A stretch of DNA of 64,000 nucleotides from the NCBI RefSeq assembly GCF_014642675.1, contig NZ_BMIS01000001.1:124001-188000 (forward strand). The letters run 5' to 3'. This DNA is from Nesterenkonia cremea (GTDB lineage Bacteria; Actinomycetota; Actinomycetes; Actinomycetales; Micrococcaceae). The notes beneath the pieces are model-generated. The model was not told the origin of the DNA, did not search any database, and saw nothing but the letters and a program-made list of their open reading frames with translations. This document shows positions 1 to 8,414 of the stretch, piece by piece; position 1 is the first letter of the stretch, and each line of letters begins with the position of its first letter. Both the position numbers and the translations under genes were made by a program.

Positions 1-2
1 TC

Positions 3-665
3 CCGCTTCCCGACTCCGATGTGACCGATACCGGCCACGGCTACGTGGCGCTGCCGGCGTCGGGCTCCGGCCACGGCTACGTGGCGCTGCCGGCGTCGGG
101 CTCCGGCCCCGGGGTCGTCGTGATCCAGGAGTGGTGGGGTCTGACCGACCACATCAAGGACGTCGCCGACCGCCTGGCCGAGCAGGGCTTCGTGGCCCTG
201 GCACCCGACCTCTACGGCGGATGGATCACCCACGACGGCGAGGAGGCCGGGGGCATGATGTCCAAACTGCCGGCCCAGGAGGGCGCCCGCCAACTGGCCG
301 GAGCCACCGACTTCCTGCTGGGACACGAGAAGGTCACCTCCTCCACGGTGGGTGCGATCGGCTTCTGCATGGGCGGCGGATTCGTGCTGTCCCTGGCCGC
401 CCAGCAGGGCGAGAAGATCTCCGCCGCCGTGCCCTTCTGCGGCGTGGGCCAGGCCGTCCCGGAGGTCTACACCGGGGTCAAGGTCGCAGTGCAGAGCCAC
501 TACGCCGACCAGGACCAGATGTACCCGCCGGAGAAGGCTCAGCAGCAGAAGCAGCAGATCCGCGAGGAATCCGGTGCGCAGGTGGAGTTCTTCTCCTACG
601 ACGCCGAGCGGGCCAAGCTGGCCTGGGACCGCTCCGTCAGCTTCCTCCAGGAGAAGGTGGCCTGA
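3..665 (+). CDS. Dienelactone hydrolase family protein, 5'-truncated by the window edge, lacking the usual C-terminal His motif
   Basis: Alpha/beta-hydrolase of the dienelactone hydrolase family, expected to cleave lactone or ester substrates in the cytoplasm. The nucleophile elbow GFCMGG has its Cys at bases 366-368, and an ADQD acid segment follows. The frame is open to base 3, and the residues before the GTG at base 21 resemble the usual family N-terminus, so the true start is probably off the left edge. Two oddities: a perfect 12-residue tandem duplication (GHGYVALPASGS) near the N-terminus, and no GHAF-type segment near the C-terminus. Family members normally carry the catalytic His there, but here VEFF runs straight into YDAERAKLAWDR. 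Activity is therefore doubtful. The family call is secure. Confidence 0.85.
   Translation, partial: PLPDSDVTDTGHGYVALPASGSGHGYVALPASGSGPGVVVIQEWWGLTDHIKDVADRLAEQGFVALAPDLYGGWITHDGEEAGGMMSKLPAQEGARQLAGATDFLLGHEKVTSSTVGAIGFCMGGGFVLSLAAQQGEKISAAVPFCGVGQAVPEVYTGVKVAVQSHYADQDQMYPPEKAQQQKQQIREESGAQVEFFSYDAERAKLAWDRSVSFLQEKVA
31..102 (+). repeat. 36-bp perfect tandem duplication inside the dienelactone hydrolase gene
   Basis: Bases 31-66 and 67-102 are identical and in frame, duplicating twelve codons (GHGYVALPASGS). The unit contains the 11-mer CCGGCGTCGGG that recurs throughout the window. A replication-slippage duplication is the simplest explanation. Confidence 0.95.
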
Positions 666-687
666 GGGTCTTCATTCCTTCCCTGCG

Positions 688-757
688 GAATCGCGTACCG
701 GAACTGTGCGAATGAGCTGATTGCGTGCCTCATTGTCGACAACGGGGTACGCGATTC
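688..757. repeat. Nested palindrome (12-bp outer arms, 6-bp inner arms)
   Basis: Outer arms GAATCGCGTACC (688-699) and GGTACGCGATTC (746-757) pair perfectly. Inner arms AATGAG (711-716) and CTCATT (729-734) share the same centre of symmetry, with an 11-nt unpaired stretch on each side and a 12-nt loop. It lies 23 bp past the hydrolase stop. There is no U-tract, so a simple terminator is not the best reading, although termination is possible. The rest of the 250-bp gap holds only the leader of the next gene. Confidence 0.8.
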
Positions 758-915
758 GGCGGGACTCTGACCTCCACGGCGCATGTCGGGTGGGAAAGAT
801 TGGGGTGACGGGCTCCCCTGGACAGAAGCTCCGTGTGGGCACAACACGAGCCGAAAAGCACGTAGGCTCAGGGGTGAAGGACGCACCAGAGAAGCCCTGA
901 TGGAAGGACTGCCCG

Positions 916-1605
916 ATGCCGAACCACCGCTCCCGCACCGCGCGCACCGCCGCGATCACCGGACTGGCCGCCGGATCCGCCCTGCTGCTCACCGCCTGCA
1001 ACTCGGTGCCCGGCGAGCCGATGAGCGCCGAGGAGCTGGAGACTGTGGTCCCCACCGGCGATCGCATCCCGGAGGGCTGGCAGGACGTGGAGGCGCCTTC
1101 GGCTGGTGAGACTGATGCCGGGGCAGAGAGCCTGCTCTTCCGCATGGGCATGATGTTCAGCGACATCGACACCGGCGATGAGTGTGAGGACCAGCTCGAG
1201 GAGTTTGAGGACAACCTCGAGGAGGTGGAGCTCGTCGCTCAGGGCGAGGCGCCCTATTCCGATGACGATGAGGAGGATTACTTCGTCGCCATTCCCTTCT
1301 CCACCGATGACGAGTCCGACGTCACCGATGAGGCTCTCGAGCTGATGCGCGTCTGCTACGAAAGCGCCGCCGAGGAGGACGAGGACATGGAGGGTGCTGA
1401 GCTCGGTGAGTTGGACACCACGCTGGACAGCGTTCTGGTCACCGTGCGGGACGCCGATGAGGAGGGCATCCTGTTGATCGGCGGCTACAGCTACGGCCAG
1501 AACCACCTGCTGGTCATGGGCTTCTCCGATGATCCGGATGCCGACTTCTCCCAGATCGCCGATGCCACTCACGAGGTCTTCGAAGAGGGCCCCGACGCCG
1601 ACTGA
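916..1605 (+). CDS. Acidic lipoprotein of unknown function
   Basis: A 229-residue secreted protein with a lipoprotein signal: basic N-terminus, hydrophobic core and lipobox LTAC with Cys28. The mature part is very rich in Asp and Glu, with almost no Lys, which fits an extracytoplasmic protein of a halotolerant organism. No enzymatic motif is recognised. The ATG is preceded by GGAAGG about 7 nt upstream. It stands alone, 32 bp before the next gene. Function unknown; surface anchoring is inferred from the lipobox. Confidence 0.8.
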   Translation: MPNHRSRTARTAAITGLAAGSALLLTACNSVPGEPMSAEELETVVPTGDRIPEGWQDVEAPSAGETDAGAESLLFRMGMMFSDIDTGDECEDQLEEFEDNLEEVELVAQGEAPYSDDDEEDYFVAIPFSTDDESDVTDEALELMRVCYESAAEEDEDMEGAELGELDTTLDSVLVTVRDADEEGILLIGGYSYGQNHLLVMGFSDDPDADFSQIADATHEVFEEGPDAD

Positions 1606-1637
1606 TCCTTCGGCTTGCCTCCTCATAGACTGAGGGG

Positions 1638-2474
1638 ATGGAGGATGAGGGCCAGCAGGGCGGCGGCGAGAGCCCGCAGAGAGCCGCGCAGGACGGACTG
1701 AAGCTGGGGGCGATCCCAGGCGCCACTCCGGACAAATGGGCCTCGCGGTGGAGGGATCGCTACCCGCGCTTCCGTCTGAGCGTGGACCACTACGACGACG
1801 CCGGCCAGCTCGCCCGGCTGCAGGAGGGCACCGCCGACGTCGGCTACATCCGCCTGCGCGAGGGCGAGCCCGACCTGGACAAGGACCAGTTCTCCCGAGT
1901 GCTGCTCTACCGCGAGGAGCCGGTGGTCTGCGCCGCCCAGGACCATTGGGTGGCCGCCGCTGAAGAGTCGGTGACCTGGGAGGAGATCGCCGAGGAGTCC
2001 TTCCTGGATGTCGCGGAGATGGCCCCTGGCCAGGAGCCTGACCCCCATGAGCCGCTGGCCGGGGCCGAGCTGGCCCGTGCAGAGCGCATCGCGCTGGAGG
2101 TGGTCGCCTCCGGAGCGGGTCTGCTGATCCTGCCGAACTCCGTGGCCCGGATGCTCTCGCGCAAGGACGTGGTCATCCGCCGGGTGGAGGACATCCCCGG
2201 CTATGAGGTGGGCCTGGGTTGGCTGAAGGAGAAGGACAGCGACCTCATCCAGGAGTTCATCGGCGTGGCCCGCGGCCGCAAGCCAGGGAGTGGACGCAGC
2301 GCCATCACCCCCGCGGCCAAGGGTGCCGCCGAAGGCTCCGGCAAAGGGTCGTCCAAGGGTGTCAAGGGCGGCGCTGAGAGCGGCTCGGCCCAGAAGAAGT
2401 CGCGCGGAAAGTCTTCCGGTCCCGCGCGCTCGGGGCGCCGCCCCTCCTCACCGAAAGCACGGAGGCGGCGCTGA
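1638..2474 (+). CDS. LysR-type substrate-binding domain protein without a DNA-binding domain
   Basis: A 278-residue protein whose residues ~20-215 look like a LysR effector-binding fold (LGAIPGATPDKW at the start, then DVGYIRL and GAGLLILPNSVAR). The N-terminal winged helix expected of LysR regulators is absent: only ~20 residues precede the effector domain. A Lys/Arg/Ser/Gly-rich tail of ~60 residues follows and might bind nucleic acid nonspecifically. The start fits a leaderless transcript, with TAGACT at 1626-1631 and six bases before the ATG. Similar HTH-less proteins occur in other Micrococcales, from memory. Its role is unknown; ligand sensing or an accessory role with another regulator is inference. 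Confidence 0.75.
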   Translation: MEDEGQQGGGESPQRAAQDGLKLGAIPGATPDKWASRWRDRYPRFRLSVDHYDDAGQLARLQEGTADVGYIRLREGEPDLDKDQFSRVLLYREEPVVCAAQDHWVAAAEESVTWEEIAEESFLDVAEMAPGQEPDPHEPLAGAELARAERIALEVVASGAGLLILPNSVARMLSRKDVVIRRVEDIPGYEVGLGWLKEKDSDLIQEFIGVARGRKPGSGRSAITPAAKGAAEGSGKGSSKGVKGGAESGSAQKKSRGKSSGPARSGRRPSSPKARRRR

Positions 2475-2522
2475 GTCGACGGTCAGGAACGGGTCAGGAA
2501 AGCCCGGTAGAGTCCGTCGGCG

Positions 2523-4169
2523 ATGTCTGCTTACCCGCACCCGCGCCCGACCTCTTCCCGTCCCGCCGGCGCCACGGCAGCAGCTGCCCTGGCCGCCCTG
2601 GCCCTGACCGCCTGCGCCGGGGACTCCGACTCCGGGACCACTGAGCACCAGCAGACCTACGCCCAGCACCCGGTGGACGAGGACGTGGAGATGGACCTGG
2701 CCGGCGCCGGGCTCACCGAGGTCGCCCAGGCTCTTGAGGAGGGGGAGGTCAGCTCTGAGGCGCTGGTCGAGGCCTATACCGAGCGGATCGAGGGGCTGGA
2801 TCAGAGCGGGCCGGCGCTGAACTCGGTGCGTATGCTCAACTCCGACGCCGAGGAGGAGGCCGAGGCCCTCGACGCCGAGCGCGAGGACGGCGAGCTGCGC
2901 GGCCCGCTGCACGGGGTGCCGGTGCTGATCAAGGACAACATCGACGTCGGAGGTCTGCCCACCACCGCCGGATCCACCGCCCTGGCTGACTCCGTGCCGG
3001 AGGAGGACGCCGCCCTGGTGGAGGCCCTGCGGGAGTCCGGGGCGATCGTGCTGGGCAAGACCAATCTGAGCGAGTTCGCCTACTTCATGACCTCGGATGC
3101 CCCGGCCGGCTACAGCTCGTTGGGCGGGCAGACGCTCAACCCCTATGACGTGACCGAGTCGCCCAGCGGCTCCAGCTCCGGCTCCGGTGTGGCCGCCTCC
3201 GCAGGGCTGGCGGCCGCCACTGTGGGTACCGAGACCTCCGGCTCCATCCTGTTGCCGGCCGAATCGAACTCCGTGGTGGGCCATAAGCCCACGGTGGGCC
3301 TGATCAGTCAGGAGGGCATGCTGCCGGTCTCCACCACCCAGGACACGGCCGGGCCGATGGCCCGCAGTGTGGAGGATGCCGCCGTGCTCTCGGCCGCCAT
3401 GACGGATCCCGGCGCCGAGGTGGATCCTGAGGAGCTGGCCGAGGCCGTGGACGGGGCCTCCCTGGAGGGCGTGCGGCTGGGATACCTGCCCTCCCAGCAT
3501 GAGCCTGACGAGGAGGAGCAGAACGGCGAGCCGTCCGGCGTCGCGGCCTATGAGGAGTCCCTGGAGGTGCTCGAGGAGCAGGGCGCTGAGCTGGTGGAGG
3601 TGGATCCGTTGGGCGCCACGGAGGCTGATGACATCCTGCTGGACGAGTTCGGCCGAGACCTGGATGAGTACCTCGCGCAGCTGCCTGATGACGCGCCGAT
3701 GGGTTCGCTGGAGGAGATCATCGCCTATAACGAGGAGAACTCCGACGCCGCCCTGAAGTTCGGTCAGGGTCTGCTGGAGGAGGCCGCCGGGATCGATCTG
3801 GACGATCCTGCCGACAGTGCCGCCTATGAGGAGGACCTGGAGAGCGGCTTGGAGCAGAGCCGCTCGGCCATCGATGACACCCTTGAGGAGGATGACCTGG
3901 ACGCCATCGTCTCCGACGGCTCCACTGTGGGCATCGGAGCGCGGGCGACCTACCCCACGGTGAGTGTGCCCAGCGGGTACATGGACCCCGGCGAGCATCC
4001 CACCGCCCTGATGTTCCTGGGCACCGAATGGTCCGACGCCGAGCTGCTGGGCTACGCCCACGCCTTCGAGCAGGCGGCCGATGTCTGGCAGTCCCCGGCG
4101 GAGGTCAACCCCAGCCTGTTCCGCTGCACGATGGCTGCCGTGGACAGCCTGCCGGGCGACTGCCCCTGA
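2523..4169 (+). CDS. Lipoprotein amidase, amidase-signature family
   Basis: A 548-residue extracytoplasmic amidase hydrolysing amide bonds, substrate unknown. A lipoprotein signal ends at Cys31 (ALTAC). The Ser-cisSer-Lys triad is visible: Lys137 in VLIKDNID, Ser217 in the PSGSSSGSG block and Ser241 in TSGSI, with the 24-residue Ser-Ser spacing standard for the family. The overall form resembles bacterial peptide amidases. The mature protein is strongly acidic. A TAGAGT hexamer (2508-2513) lies 9 nt before the ATG, so the leader is very short or absent. No operon partner. Confidence 0.88.
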   Translation: MSAYPHPRPTSSRPAGATAAAALAALALTACAGDSDSGTTEHQQTYAQHPVDEDVEMDLAGAGLTEVAQALEEGEVSSEALVEAYTERIEGLDQSGPALNSVRMLNSDAEEEAEALDAEREDGELRGPLHGVPVLIKDNIDVGGLPTTAGSTALADSVPEEDAALVEALRESGAIVLGKTNLSEFAYFMTSDAPAGYSSLGGQTLNPYDVTESPSGSSSGSGVAASAGLAAATVGTETSGSILLPAESNSVVGHKPTVGLISQEGMLPVSTTQDTAGPMARSVEDAAVLSAAMTDPGAEVDPEELAEAVDGASLEGVRLGYLPSQHEPDEEEQNGEPSGVAAYEESLEVLEEQGAELVEVDPLGATEADDILLDEFGRDLDEYLAQLPDDAPMGSLEEIIAYNEENSDAALKFGQGLLEEAAGIDLDDPADSAAYEEDLESGLEQSRSAIDDTLEEDDLDAIVSDGSTVGIGARATYPTVSVPSGYMDPGEHPTALMFLGTEWSDAELLGYAHAFEQAADVWQSPAEVNPSLFRCTMAAVDSLPGDCP

Positions 4170-4289
4170 GGCAGCCCCGGCAGTCCCGGCAGTCCCCGCG
4201 CAGACGCCCTTGTCCCAGGACTCCCGAGACCAGTATCATCGGCCGGACCAGTGACCCAGGCCAGAAAGTCAGCTGAGGAGAGATCGCCA

Positions 4290-4523
4290 GTGGCAGATGC
4301 CAGACGTGCGATGGTGACCACCAGCCCCCTGCGCCTCTGGGCAGGTGTGGCACTGATGCTGGCAGGAGTGGTCGTGGTGATCGTGGGTTCCTGGCCCGCC
4401 GTCGGCGACATTTCGCCCGGGAGCTCGGTCTTCGCCACGGCGCTGAACATCGCCGGCCTGCTCACCATCATCAGCAGCCGGGCCAAGATGCCCCAGGACA
4501 TCCCGGCCGAGCCCCAGCACTGA
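4290..4523 (+). CDS. Small two-helix membrane protein
   Basis: A 77-residue protein with two hydrophobic segments (LWAGVALMLAGVVVVIVGSW and FATALNIAGLLTIIS). The GTG at 4290 is chosen because AGGAGA lies 8 nt upstream; a longer frame from GTG 4251 lacks a ribosome-binding site. Family not recognised. It ends 8 bp from the convergent RDD gene. Confidence 0.6.
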   Translation: MADARRAMVTTSPLRLWAGVALMLAGVVVVIVGSWPAVGDISPGSSVFATALNIAGLLTIISSRAKMPQDIPAEPQH

Positions 4524-4531
4524 CCCTGCGC

Positions 4532-5080
4532 TCAGTTGTCCCGGCGCGACTCCCGCGCGTTGACCACCACAGTCGACGCCGCCCGGTCATGCCAGCCCTG
4601 CCGGCGCGGCTGCTGCGTGATGGCCACGACCAGCGCGCCCACCACCGCCAGGCCCAGCAGGTGGAACGGATCCGGCAGTGCCCACAGCGGCAGCCCGAAG
4701 AGCACCAGCAGCACTGTGCGCATAATGGCCTTGTCCATCGTCGGGACCTGACCGGTGTCTACGCGCAGCACCTTCAGCCCTACGATCATCTTGCCCACAG
4801 TGGCGCCCCGCCAGCGCAGCAGCAACGGATCATAGAGCAGCACCGGCACCAGCAGCAGCCATATGGGCAGATTCAGCGACGCCGCCTCCGGATCCTCCGC
4901 CGAGACCTGCGCGGCGATCACCAGCGGCATCAGCAGGGCGACGAGCAGCACACCGTCCAGAAGGCGCGCGAAGAAGCGCTCGCCGGCACCGGCGAGCAGC
5001 TGCTCACCGGCGTCGGGAAGCCTGATGAAGGGGCGGCTGGGCGGACCCTGAGGGTCCGAGTCACGGGAGGGTTTCGGCAT
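4532..5080 (-). CDS. RDD family membrane protein
   Basis: 182 residues with the RDD domain: the R-x-x-A/D-x-x-x-D signature appears as FFARLLDGVLL near residue 35, followed by helices and a WRGATVGKMIVGLKV segment typical of the family, then a C-terminal membrane hairpin. RDD proteins are integral membrane proteins of uncertain role; some influence ion or osmotic tolerance. A GAGAAGGAG-type ribosome-binding site precedes the ATG. It is monocistronic and divergent from the PfpI-like gene. Confidence 0.85.
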   Translation of the reverse strand: MPKPSRDSDPQGPPSRPFIRLPDAGEQLLAGAGERFFARLLDGVLLVALLMPLVIAAQVSAEDPEAASLNLPIWLLLVPVLLYDPLLLRWRGATVGKMIVGLKVLRVDTGQVPTMDKAIMRTVLLVLFGLPLWALPDPFHLLGLAVVGALVVAITQQPRRQGWHDRAASTVVVNARESRRDN

Positions 5081-5196
5081 CGTGGTGCTCCTTCTCTCTG
5101 CCCCTTGCTTACCATGCGCTGTTCCTGGAAGAAGACGCGGGGCTCACGTGTTGGCCACGGGTGAAAGGTCACACTCCCATCGAGAAGGAGCACATC

Positions 5197-5745
5197 ATGG
5201 CTGATCAGAACATCGCAGGAAAGACCATCGCACTGCTGGTGACCGACGGCGTGGAGCAGCCTGAGCTGACCGAGCCGCTGGCCGCCATCCAGGCCGCCGG
5301 CGGGGCCGCCGAAGTGGTCTCCCCCAAGGAGTCCTCGCTGCAGGCGATGACCGGCGACTGGGTCCACGCCGACCACTTCGACGTCGACCACCAGCTGGGC
5401 AGCGTGAGCTCCGAGGACTTCGACGCCCTGGTGCTGCCCGGCGGCACCCTCAACGCAGATGCGCTGCGCGTGGACGAGAAGGCGCGCGAGTTCGTGAAGG
5501 GCTTCGTGGACACCGGCAAGCCCATCGCCGCCATCTGCCACGGCCCCTGGATCCTCACCGAGGTGGGCGGCATCGAGGGCCGCCGCGTCACCAGCTACCC
5601 CTCCCTGAAGACCGACCTGGTCAACGCCGGCGCCCAGTGGGTGGACGAGTCCGCCGTGGTCAGCAACGGCCTGATCACCTCGCGCACCCCGGACGACCTG
5701 GAGGACTTCAACCGTTCCTTCCTCCAGGTGGTCGCTCAGGCCTGA
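5197..5745 (+). CDS. PfpI/DJ-1 family protein (type 1 glutamine amidotransferase-like)
   Basis: 182-residue cytoplasmic protein of the PfpI/YhbO branch of the DJ-1 superfamily, associated with protease-, chaperone- or deglycase-like stress functions. The nucleophile Cys sits in AAICHGPWIL, and LVLPGGTLNADALR forms the preceding conserved strand. The start is the ATG at 5197 with GAAGGAG upstream; a frame extending to GTG 5161 is probably untranslated leader. Transcription ends in the strong hairpin at 5781-5821. Confidence 0.9.
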   Translation: MADQNIAGKTIALLVTDGVEQPELTEPLAAIQAAGGAAEVVSPKESSLQAMTGDWVHADHFDVDHQLGSVSSEDFDALVLPGGTLNADALRVDEKAREFVKGFVDTGKPIAAICHGPWILTEVGGIEGRRVTSYPSLKTDLVNAGAQWVDESAVVSNGLITSRTPDDLEDFNRSFLQVVAQA

Positions 5746-5780
5746 TCAGCGGCGGGCAGCCGCCGATCACTTCAGCTGAC

Positions 5781-5821
5781 ACGTGTGCCCGCTCCGGATG
5801 CTCTCCGGGGCGGGCACACGT
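5781..5821. terminator. Bidirectional terminator hairpin
   Basis: 17-bp arms at 5781-5797 and 5805-5821 pair perfectly apart from one T-G wobble, around a 7-nt loop. It separates the convergent PfpI-like gene and the ABC permease gene. No U-run follows, as is common in high-G+C actinobacteria. Confidence 0.8.
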
Positions 5822-5849
5822 CTGCGCGCGGCCTCCCCGCGGGGGAGGG

Positions 5850-7541
5850 TCAGCCTGCCAGACCCTGAGCGGGCGGAGTCTGGGCGAAGCTGCGTGCCGG
5901 AAGCCAGGCGGCGAGGAGAGCTGCACCTGCGGCTGCGCACCAGATGAGAGCCAGTCTGCCCCAGGGCATTGCGACGCCGATGCTCACCTCCTCGAGCGCG
6001 ATCAGGGAGCTGACCCCGGCCCAGCCGAAGAAGGTGCCCAGTGCGGTGCCGATCAGCAGGGCCACGAGGGCGAGAAGCAGGGCTTCGATGCTGACCATCC
6101 GCCCCATCGTGCCGCGTGTGGAGCCGAGCGCTCGCAGCAGGGCCGCCTCCCTGCGACGCTCCATCACCGACAGAGCCATCGTGTTGGAGACTCCGATGAT
6201 GGCCACCACGACGCTCACTGCGACCAGCAGAAGCACGACGGCGAGCACCTGGTCGATCATTCCCTGGTCGGAGAACTCTTCCTCCAGGAAGGCCTGTGTG
6301 GTGGCTGCACCGACGGTGAAGGTCACCACCAGGGTCACCCCCACCAGCAGCGCGGAGGCGGTGGCAGTGGTGCGGCCCGGGGACTGCCGGGCGGTTCGGC
6401 CGGCGAGGGGTGCTGAGGGACGCAGGCCGGTGACAGCGCCCACCAGACGCCCGAGCCGGTCCACCAGGACGGGGATCATCAGGCGGCCCAGCAGAAGCGT
6501 TCCGAAGAAGGTCAGCATGCCCCCAGCGATGCCCAGCAGCGGCATCGCCAAGCCCGTGACCGGGTCGCTGTAGTGCTCGGAGGCCGCTGCGTAGACGGTC
6601 AGTCCGAAGCCTGGGACTGCGAACAGCAGTCCGGCCAGGGTCCGCACCATGGGCACAGCGGCTCCACCCGAGCTGAGGTCCGCCGGTCGCAGCGCCTCCA
6701 TCGGAGAGGTGCGTCCGGACCGAACAGCGGGCCAGGCAGAGGCGAAGACCGTCACACCCACCCCGATCAGCACACCGATGAGAGCCGGTGCTGGGGTGAG
6801 CTGGGCAGGCAGGAGATCGGCTCCGCCGCCGAAGAGGTCCGCTCGAGAGACGGTGAGGCCCCAGGCCGCCACCCATCCCAGCAGGATTCCGGCCACCGAG
6901 GCGGCAGCCCCCAGAAGAGCTCCTTCGCCCAATGCCGCACTGCGCAGCTGGGCGGAGCCCGCTCCCACCGCACGGAGCAGGCCGAGGGTCTTGCGCCGTG
7001 AGGCCACCACCACCTGGAACGTATTGGCGATCACGATCGCTGAGACGAACGCGGCGATCGCCCCGAATCCACCGAGCACGAACTGCAGAGCAGTCGCCCC
7101 TCCGGTCCGCAGCTCGATCCACTGGTCGATGTACTCCTGCTGGGTGAACAGGGCGGTGTCGTCGTCGATGAGTCCCTGGACCTCATCCCGGGCCTCCTGC
7201 GCCGCGTCCGGGTCTTCGCGGTGCTCCTCTTCGAGGATGAGCTGCAGGCTGGGGAAGCCTTCTCCCCGGATGTCCACCTCTGCCACAGAGTCGAGGGCCG
7301 TGAGGTCGCTGACCAGTTGATCGACTGCCTCTTCCCCTTCCTCATAGAGGGCGTAGGGCTCCAGCACGATATCGGCGCCGCCGATCTCTTCGGCCGCCTG
7401 AGCCTCGATGCCGCGTTGGAGTGAGTCGGCCAACAGCATGCCCGCCACGATGAAGGTGACTGAGATGGTGATCGCGGACGCGGCGGCCCAGAGGCGCCCG
7501 CCGGAGGAACGGATGTTCGTGCGCAATACGGCCGCGCGCAT
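5850..7541 (-). CDS. FtsX/MacB-type ABC transporter permease with shortened extracytoplasmic domains
   Basis: 563-residue permease with two FtsX-type halves (second-half motif NTMALSVMERRREAALLRALGST). It should form an exporter or lipoprotein/peptide-handling complex with the ATPase encoded just upstream; the stop and start codons share one base at 7541, so translation is coupled. Actinobacterial relatives are usually around 800 residues because each half carries a large extracytoplasmic domain. Here the first domain is only ~130 residues and the second is almost absent, with only about a dozen residues (LEEEFSDQG) between transmembrane segments. The frame is intact, so this is a compact variant or an in-frame deletion product. 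Confidence 0.85.
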   Translation of the reverse strand: MRAAVLRTNIRSSGGRLWAAASAITISVTFIVAGMLLADSLQRGIEAQAAEEIGGADIVLEPYALYEEGEEAVDQLVSDLTALDSVAEVDIRGEGFPSLQLILEEEHREDPDAAQEARDEVQGLIDDDTALFTQQEYIDQWIELRTGGATALQFVLGGFGAIAAFVSAIVIANTFQVVVASRRKTLGLLRAVGAGSAQLRSAALGEGALLGAAASVAGILLGWVAAWGLTVSRADLFGGGADLLPAQLTPAPALIGVLIGVGVTVFASAWPAVRSGRTSPMEALRPADLSSGGAAVPMVRTLAGLLFAVPGFGLTVYAAASEHYSDPVTGLAMPLLGIAGGMLTFFGTLLLGRLMIPVLVDRLGRLVGAVTGLRPSAPLAGRTARQSPGRTTATASALLVGVTLVVTFTVGAATTQAFLEEEFSDQGMIDQVLAVVLLLVAVSVVVAIIGVSNTMALSVMERRREAALLRALGSTRGTMGRMVSIEALLLALVALLIGTALGTFFGWAGVSSLIALEEVSIGVAMPWGRLALIWCAAAGAALLAAWLPARSFAQTPPAQGLAG

Positions 7542-8302
7542 CAGTGCGCCGCCTCGATCATTCGTGCTGCGAGGTGCTCGGCGCTGGGCTTCTCCAGGGT
7601 CTCGGTGACGTGGCCGTCGGCGAGCATCACGGTTCGGTCCGCCTGCGCCGCCGCGGCGGCGTCATGGGTCACCATGACGACGGTCTGGGAGAACTCATCG
7701 ACCGCAGTGCGCAGCAGGGCCATCACCTCGGCTCCGGTGCGGGAGTCGAGATTGCCGGTGGGCTCATCGGCGAAGATGACGGTGGGCCGGGAGACCAGCG
7801 CCCGGGCCACGGCGACCCGCTGCTGCTGGCCGCCGGAGAGTTCCGCAGGTCGGTGGTGGAGGCGATCGGTGAGTCCGAGCCGTCGGGTCACCGTGTGCAG
7901 GAGATTCCGGTCCACGCTGCGGCCACCCAGGCTCGCGGGCAGCAGGATGTTCTCCTCGGCCGTCATGGCAGGCACCAAGTTATAGGCCTGGAAGATGAAG
8001 CCGATGTGGTCGCGGCGTGCCGCAGTCAGCGTCTTGTCGCTGAGTCCGGTGAGCGCCACGGGCCCCTCGGCGGTATGGAGGATGACCTCCCCGGAGTCTG
8101 GTGCGTCGAGCCCGGCGAGCACATGCATCAGTGTGGACTTCCCTGATCCGGATGGTCCCATGATCGCGGTGAAGGAGGCGTTCGGGATCCGTAGGGAGAG
8201 GTCTCGGAGGGGTCTCACGGCGGCGTCCCCGGTCCCGTAGGTCTTGGAGAGGTGTTCAGCGGTCACCGCGTCGAGGGCGGCGACGGGAGTATGCGTCGTC
8301 AT
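7541..8302 (-). CDS. ABC transporter ATP-binding protein, MacB/LolD type
   Basis: 253-residue cytoplasmic ATPase powering the adjacent FtsX-type permease. Walker A GPSGSGKST is at residues 49-57, followed by a Q-loop (FIFQAYNLVPAMT), the signature LSGGQQQR, Walker B VIFADEP and the H-loop MVTHD. The ATG at 8302 is preferred over the upstream ATG at 8338 because TACGGT lies 7 nt before it, matching the leaderless pattern seen elsewhere in the window. It is followed by the permease gene with overlapping codons. Confidence 0.92.
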   Translation of the reverse strand: MTTHTPVAALDAVTAEHLSKTYGTGDAAVRPLRDLSLRIPNASFTAIMGPSGSGKSTLMHVLAGLDAPDSGEVILHTAEGPVALTGLSDKTLTAARRDHIGFIFQAYNLVPAMTAEENILLPASLGGRSVDRNLLHTVTRRLGLTDRLHHRPAELSGGQQQRVAVARALVSRPTVIFADEPTGNLDSRTGAEVMALLRTAVDEFSQTVVMVTHDAAAAAQADRTVMLADGHVTETLEKPSAEHLAARMIEAAH

Positions 8303-8414
8303 AGTTTCCACCGTACGAGCACTGATTCTGGGGCACATCGGGCTGGGGTCGGAATCTCATCTCATCCTGTGGTCTGAGTTCGGGATCCGGCGAAAGCTCT
8401 GGTCCAGCGGAAGA

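Noticed and set aside
2448-4061. 537-codon minus-strand frame opposite the lipoprotein amidase
   Set aside because: Low-complexity Gly/His/Leu/Gln protein without motifs, whereas the plus strand has a complete amidase triad.
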